From NCBI RefSeq assembly GCF_000721705.1, contig NZ_JOJL01000001.1, positions 124,001-188,000 on the forward strand: 64,000 nucleotides of DNA, written 5' to 3'. Source of the DNA: Actinoplanes subtropicus (lineage in GTDB: Bacteria > Actinomycetota > Actinomycetes > Mycobacteriales > Micromonosporaceae). Both the position numbers and the translations under genes were made by a program. Below the pieces are notes generated by a model. The model ran no database searches, was not told the origin of the DNA, and saw nothing but the letters and a program-made list of their open reading frames with translations. Numbering within the stretch: the stretch's first letter is position 1; each line of letters starts with the position of its first letter. Shown here piece after piece: positions 60,677 through 64,000 of this stretch.

Positions 60677-61717
60677 TCAGTGCCAGGACAGTCGTGCGAC
60701 GCGGCCCTGCTCGCCGGAGGCCCAGCAGGACCCGTCGCCGGCGCAGAGCACCGCGTCGAAACTGCCCGTGTCGAAGCTCTTCCAGTTTCTACCGCCGTCG
60801 ACGCTCAGATCGCTACCGGTCGGGCCGACGGCGAGGGCCAGCGGGCCGCGGCCGATCCACGCCGCACCCGAGCGGTATTCCCCGGGAACCGTGCGGGCAA
60901 CCGTCCAGGTGTGCCCGCGCAGGTAGGCCGCGCCGGACGGGGCCGCGGCGGGCGTCGCGTAGTCGCCGCCCACGGCCAGGCCGTGCGCCGGGTCGCGGTA
61001 GGCCAGGCTGTAGATTCCCGCGCTCGGCCCGCTCGGGATCGGCGTCGAGGTCACCGACCAGTGGTAACCGCCGTCCGCGGAGGAGAAGACCCGGGACGAG
61101 GAGCCGCCGCCGGAGGCGAAGAACGCCTGGCCGCCCGAGGACACCAGGCAGGTCCCGCTGGCCGCGAAGGCGAACTCGCCGTCGAGCGCGGCCGGCATCC
61201 CGGCGGTGGGCCGCACCGCCCAGCTCCGGCCGCCGTCGCTGGTGGCCAGGATGCGGAACTTGCCGTCGACCGGGTCGGAGAGCGCCAGGCCGTGCCGCCG
61301 GTCGAGGAAGGTCATGCAGTCGTAGAACGCGTTCGGGTCCTGGTTGGTGAACGCCGTCGTCCAGCTGCGACCGCCGTCCGAGGTCCGGTAGATGCGGGAG
61401 TCGGTGCCGTTCCCGATGGTGAGCGCCACCGCGGTGCGGGCGTCGACCGCCTCGATGTCGCGGAACTGCAGCGCGGCGGCGTCGGGCGGGCCGACCGAGG
61501 ACCAGCTGCGGCCGCCGTCGACGGTGCGCAGGACGGTCCCGGCGGTGCCGGCCACCCAGGCGACCTCGCCGCTGACCGGGGCGAGCCCGCGGAACCGCAC
61601 GGTGGGCGCGCCGGTCTCGGAGAGCTGCCAGTGCGGTCCGTGCCCGGTGAAGCCGGCGGTGGCGGCGAGCACGGCCACCCCGGCGATCACGATCGACAAC
61701 TTTCGGTGCAACATCAT
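60677..61717 (-). CDS. Secreted BNR/YCF48-type beta-propeller protein
   Basis: 346 residues, with a signal peptide at 1-24 (SIVIAGVAVLAATAGFTG). At least four sialidase-type Asp boxes are visible: RTVDGGRSWSS, RTSDGGRSWTT, ATSDGGRSWAV and SSADGGYHWSV, plus LSVDGGRNWKS. These mark beta-propeller blades, as in YCF48-like and oxidoreductase-annotated proteins. No catalytic sialidase residues are recognised. It lies 15 bp downstream of the alpha/beta-hydrolase gene and is probably co-transcribed. Confidence 0.82.
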   Translation of the reverse strand: MMLHRKLSIVIAGVAVLAATAGFTGHGPHWQLSETGAPTVRFRGLAPVSGEVAWVAGTAGTVLRTVDGGRSWSSVGPPDAAALQFRDIEAVDARTAVALTIGNGTDSRIYRTSDGGRSWTTAFTNQDPNAFYDCMTFLDRRHGLALSDPVDGKFRILATSDGGRSWAVRPTAGMPAALDGEFAFAASGTCLVSSGGQAFFASGGGSSSRVFSSADGGYHWSVTSTPIPSGPSAGIYSLAYRDPAHGLAVGGDYATPAAAPSGAAYLRGHTWTVARTVPGEYRSGAAWIGRGPLALAVGPTGSDLSVDGGRNWKSFDTGSFDAVLCAGDGSCWASGEQGRVARLSWH

Positions 61718-61732
61718 TCCCGGAAACTACGC

Positions 61733-63472
61733 CTATCGATCGAGCAGGGCACGCAGCCGTACGGTGTCGGCGGTGGTCCAGCCCGGCGGCGCGGCCACGG
61801 CCGCCCAGCCGTCGACCGTCCCGGACTTGTAGGTGTGCCCGTGCCCGACCGGCGCCTTGTTCGCGAACATCAGGTCGACCGTGGTCTGCCAGAACGTGAT
61901 CCCGGGGTACCAGTGCATCGCCGGGGTGACATCCGGCCCGCGCCGGCCGCGCAGCCAGTCCGGCCGGTGCCAGAGCAGGCCCACCCCGGCCCAGACCACC
62001 GGGTCGGACGAGTTCTGCATGTAGACGACCTTGGGCCGCGGGCCGGTCAGCTCACGCAACTCGGCCGCCCGGGAGGCGAACTCGATCGGGAGCTCCGGAT
62101 ACGACGGGTCCCAGACCGGGCTGCCGGGCGCGCGGTCCTCGGTGAGCTGTTGGTGGATCGGGTTCGCGAAGGTCGGGCCCTCGAGGAGGATGCCGTCGGC
62201 GCCGGCCACCATCTTCTCCGCCGAGCCGAAGGTCTTCTCCGTCCCGTACGTGCCGAGGCTCTCCCCGAAGATCAGCAGCTTGGGCCGGTGGTCCGGCGGC
62301 ATCGCGGCCCAGCGGTCGCGCACCGCCGTGATCAGCGCCGACGCGGCGTCGACCACCTGCGAGCGGCCGAACAGGAAGGAGAGCGCGCTGGGCAGGTACG
62401 AATACTGCATCGAAACCAGCGCGGTGTCGCCGCCGTACATGTACTCGAGGGAGCTGGGCACGTCGTTGTCCACCCAGCCGGTGCCGGTCGGGGTGAGGAC
62501 GGCGATCACCGCCCGGTCGAACGCGCCGGTGCGGTCCATCTCGCGGACCACCGTGGCGGCCCGTTGCCGCACGTCGCCGTTCGACTGGAGCCCGGCGTAC
62601 AGGCGGATCGGTTCGGTCGCCGGCCTGCCGGTGAACGCCGTGATCTGCGCCTGGCTGGGCGCCTTGGTGACGAAGTTGCGGCCCTGCCGGCCGAGCGAGT
62701 CCCAGCTGACCAGCGAGCCCGGGCCGCCGGAGCGCAGCGAGGACGCCGGCCGCACCACTCCGCGACCGGTGCCGCTGTCGGTGATCGCGGCGGACCGGTC
62801 GGCGGTGGTGTACAGGTTGTCGACCAGGATGCCGTCGAACGCGCCGTAGCTGAGCAGGGTGATCACCAGGAAGCCGGCGCAGTACGCCGCCGACTCGGGG
62901 ACCACGCGGATCAGCAGGCGGGCGATGCCGTGCGCGCCGAGCCGCAGCAGCCGCGCGGTGAGCAGCAGCAGGCCGAAGGTGAGCAGGCTGACCCCGACGG
63001 TGCGCATCGCGTCGTACTCCTGCTGCGGTTCCATTCCCAGTCGTACGCGCAGATCACGCTGCCACCGGGTGCCCAGCCAGAGGAAGACCAGGATCAGGAG
63101 CGGAACCAGGGCGAACAGCAGCCGCCAGGCGATCATCTCGACCCGGCGGCTCGGCCACCACCTGAGGCGCACGATCGCGCCGATCGCGGTGCCGGCCGCG
63201 TACCCCATCGCGGCGGTCAGCCCGGCGACCACGCCCTGCAGCAGCCACGGCCGGGGGAGCAGCGAGGGGGTGAAGGAGAGGCAGTAGAACACTGCCGACA
63301 GGCCGAAACCGGTCACGCTCAGACCGCAGCGCATCACCCGGCGGCGTGGCGGCGCGGCCCTGGCGACCGGGGCCTGGTTTTCCGGATTCTCGGGACTGCG
63401 CCGCGGCGCGGGAAGGAAACCGCGTCGCGGCGCGGATGTGTCCGGTAGCGCCGACACCACCAGCCTGCGCAT
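61733..63472 (-). CDS. Membrane alpha/beta-hydrolase family protein
   Basis: 579 residues from the ATG at 63472 (GGGGGA 6 nt before). Four or five membrane helices occupy the N-terminal 200 residues; the C-terminal domain (about 230-570) has the nucleophile elbow LIFGESLGTYG, the pattern of the PF10081-type alpha/beta-hydrolase family. The catalytic domain likely faces outside. The substrate is unknown. It leads a three-gene minus-strand run with the BNR protein and aldolase. Confidence 0.85.
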   Translation of the reverse strand: MRRLVVSALPDTSAPRRGFLPAPRRSPENPENQAPVARAAPPRRRVMRCGLSVTGFGLSAVFYCLSFTPSLLPRPWLLQGVVAGLTAAMGYAAGTAIGAIVRLRWWPSRRVEMIAWRLLFALVPLLILVFLWLGTRWQRDLRVRLGMEPQQEYDAMRTVGVSLLTFGLLLLTARLLRLGAHGIARLLIRVVPESAAYCAGFLVITLLSYGAFDGILVDNLYTTADRSAAITDSGTGRGVVRPASSLRSGGPGSLVSWDSLGRQGRNFVTKAPSQAQITAFTGRPATEPIRLYAGLQSNGDVRQRAATVVREMDRTGAFDRAVIAVLTPTGTGWVDNDVPSSLEYMYGGDTALVSMQYSYLPSALSFLFGRSQVVDAASALITAVRDRWAAMPPDHRPKLLIFGESLGTYGTEKTFGSAEKMVAGADGILLEGPTFANPIHQQLTEDRAPGSPVWDPSYPELPIEFASRAAELRELTGPRPKVVYMQNSSDPVVWAGVGLLWHRPDWLRGRRGPDVTPAMHWYPGITFWQTTVDLMFANKAPVGHGHTYKSGTVDGWAAVAAPPGWTTADTVRLRALLDR

Positions 63473-63694
63473 AGGCGGTCCCCCAGCCGATCGTCGATCC
63501 CCGCGACGCCACAACTACGGTCCGGCGTCCCTCCTCCATCTTGTGCCACACCGGCGCGCACCGCACGCATATAAATCGCTCATAGCGGGACATCTGGCGG
63601 CTTGACCGGGGAAGACGGGGGATCACCCCTAGGGCCGGCTTTTTCATTCAGCTTTCCGCCGCGGTGCCGATGACAAGCGGAGGAAGGGGGCGTC

Positions 63695-64000
63695 ATGCGG
63701 CTGCGCAACTGGCTAGCCGTGGTGGTCAGCGTGCTGTTGCTGGCGGCCGCGGGCACCATCGGCATCCTGGTGAACCGCTCGGCGCTGCGCGCGGCCGACG
63801 CCGTGCACCGGGCCGACTCGCAGGCGCTCGCCGTCAACAACGGCTCGCTTACCCGCCAGCTTCAGCTGATCTCGGCCGCCGAGCTCGCCGACGTCCCGGT
63901 CGACCATGCGTTGCAGGTGAGCCGCGGCAGCGCCGCCGATCGGCAGGTGCTCACCACGCTCGTGGCCAAGAGCTCGACCTTCGCGTACGGGGCGCTGATC
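63695..64000 (+). CDS. Membrane-anchored protein, probably a sensor (3' end cut by window edge)
   Basis: ATG at 63695 follows GGAGGAAGGGGG. The 102 visible codons give a short basic start, one transmembrane helix (about 6-26: WLAVVVSVLLLAAAGTIGIL) and an extracytoplasmic helical stretch (RAADAVHRADSQALAVNNGS). This layout is usual for sensor kinases, chemoreceptor-like or GGDEF proteins, but the output domain lies outside the window. Confidence 0.6.
   Translation, partial: MRLRNWLAVVVSVLLLAAAGTIGILVNRSALRAADAVHRADSQALAVNNGSLTRQLQLISAAELADVPVDHALQVSRGSAADRQVLTTLVAKSSTFAYGALI

Overview
The window is high-GC DNA from an actinomycete, most likely a Micromonosporaceae member close to Actinoplanes. 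The base composition, frequent GTG starts, ATGA/GTGA gene overlaps, an Lsr2 gene, a CU044_5270-type sigma-factor partner, and cellulase and xylanase genes with family 2 carbohydrate-binding modules all fit. The genus is an inference. There is no phage integrase, transposase or CRISPR array.

Region 1-4.4 kb holds two ACT-domain proteins, a 39-residue Cys-rich protein coupled to a RibD-type reductase, and an ECF sigma factor with its CU044_5270 membrane partner. Region 4.4-11.0 kb is a four-gene DNA-end-processing operon, herA-like / sbcD / sbcC / nurA-like, behind a cluster of three DnaA-box sequences. This is the bacterial counterpart of the archaeal HerA-Mre11-Rad50-NurA operon and the strongest system-level observation here. 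Region 11.4-15.8 kb is an ECF sigma / zinc anti-sigma pair followed by a lipoprotein, a DUF4142 protein and a secreted Asn/Gly-repeat protein.

Region 16-36 kb is mainly housekeeping and accessory metabolism: a DNA glycosylase, a CBS transporter, ROK and HAD proteins, a methyltransferase, a GGDEF-EAL protein, a HAD phosphatase, two SDR/ADH enzymes, Lsr2, a GH12 cellulase behind a perfect CebR-type operator, a GMC oxidase, an acyl-CoA synthetase, two LuxR-type regulators and an MFS symporter. Region 36-41.5 kb is a minus-strand cluster: a degenerate dioxygenase-fold protein, an acyl-CoA synthetase, a GT39-like membrane protein and a frameshifted secreted protein.

At 41.6-42.8 kb lie a small gene with its own promoter and terminator and a compact array of six tRNA or tRNA-like genes, one with a 51-nt anticodon loop. 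Region 42.8-46.6 kb pairs a fatty-acid desaturase (with an SDR) with a divergent NarL-type two-component system, recalling DesKR. Region 46.6-49.3 kb holds a DUF2834 protein, a TetR regulator flanked by two near-identical operator-like sites, and a frameshifted FAD oxidoreductase.

Region 51.1-56.4 kb is a 5-kb island (GH11 xylanase, DUF6282 protein, NMT1-type ABC transporter) bounded by 125-bp inverted repeats about 96% identical. Decayed gene remnants follow to 58 kb. The end of the window holds a DUF1345 protein, hemerythrin, class I aldolase, a BNR-repeat secreted protein, a membrane alpha/beta-hydrolase and the start of a membrane-anchored protein. Two genes are broken by single-base insertions in short G or C runs, so base-call errors should be excluded before they are called pseudogenes.
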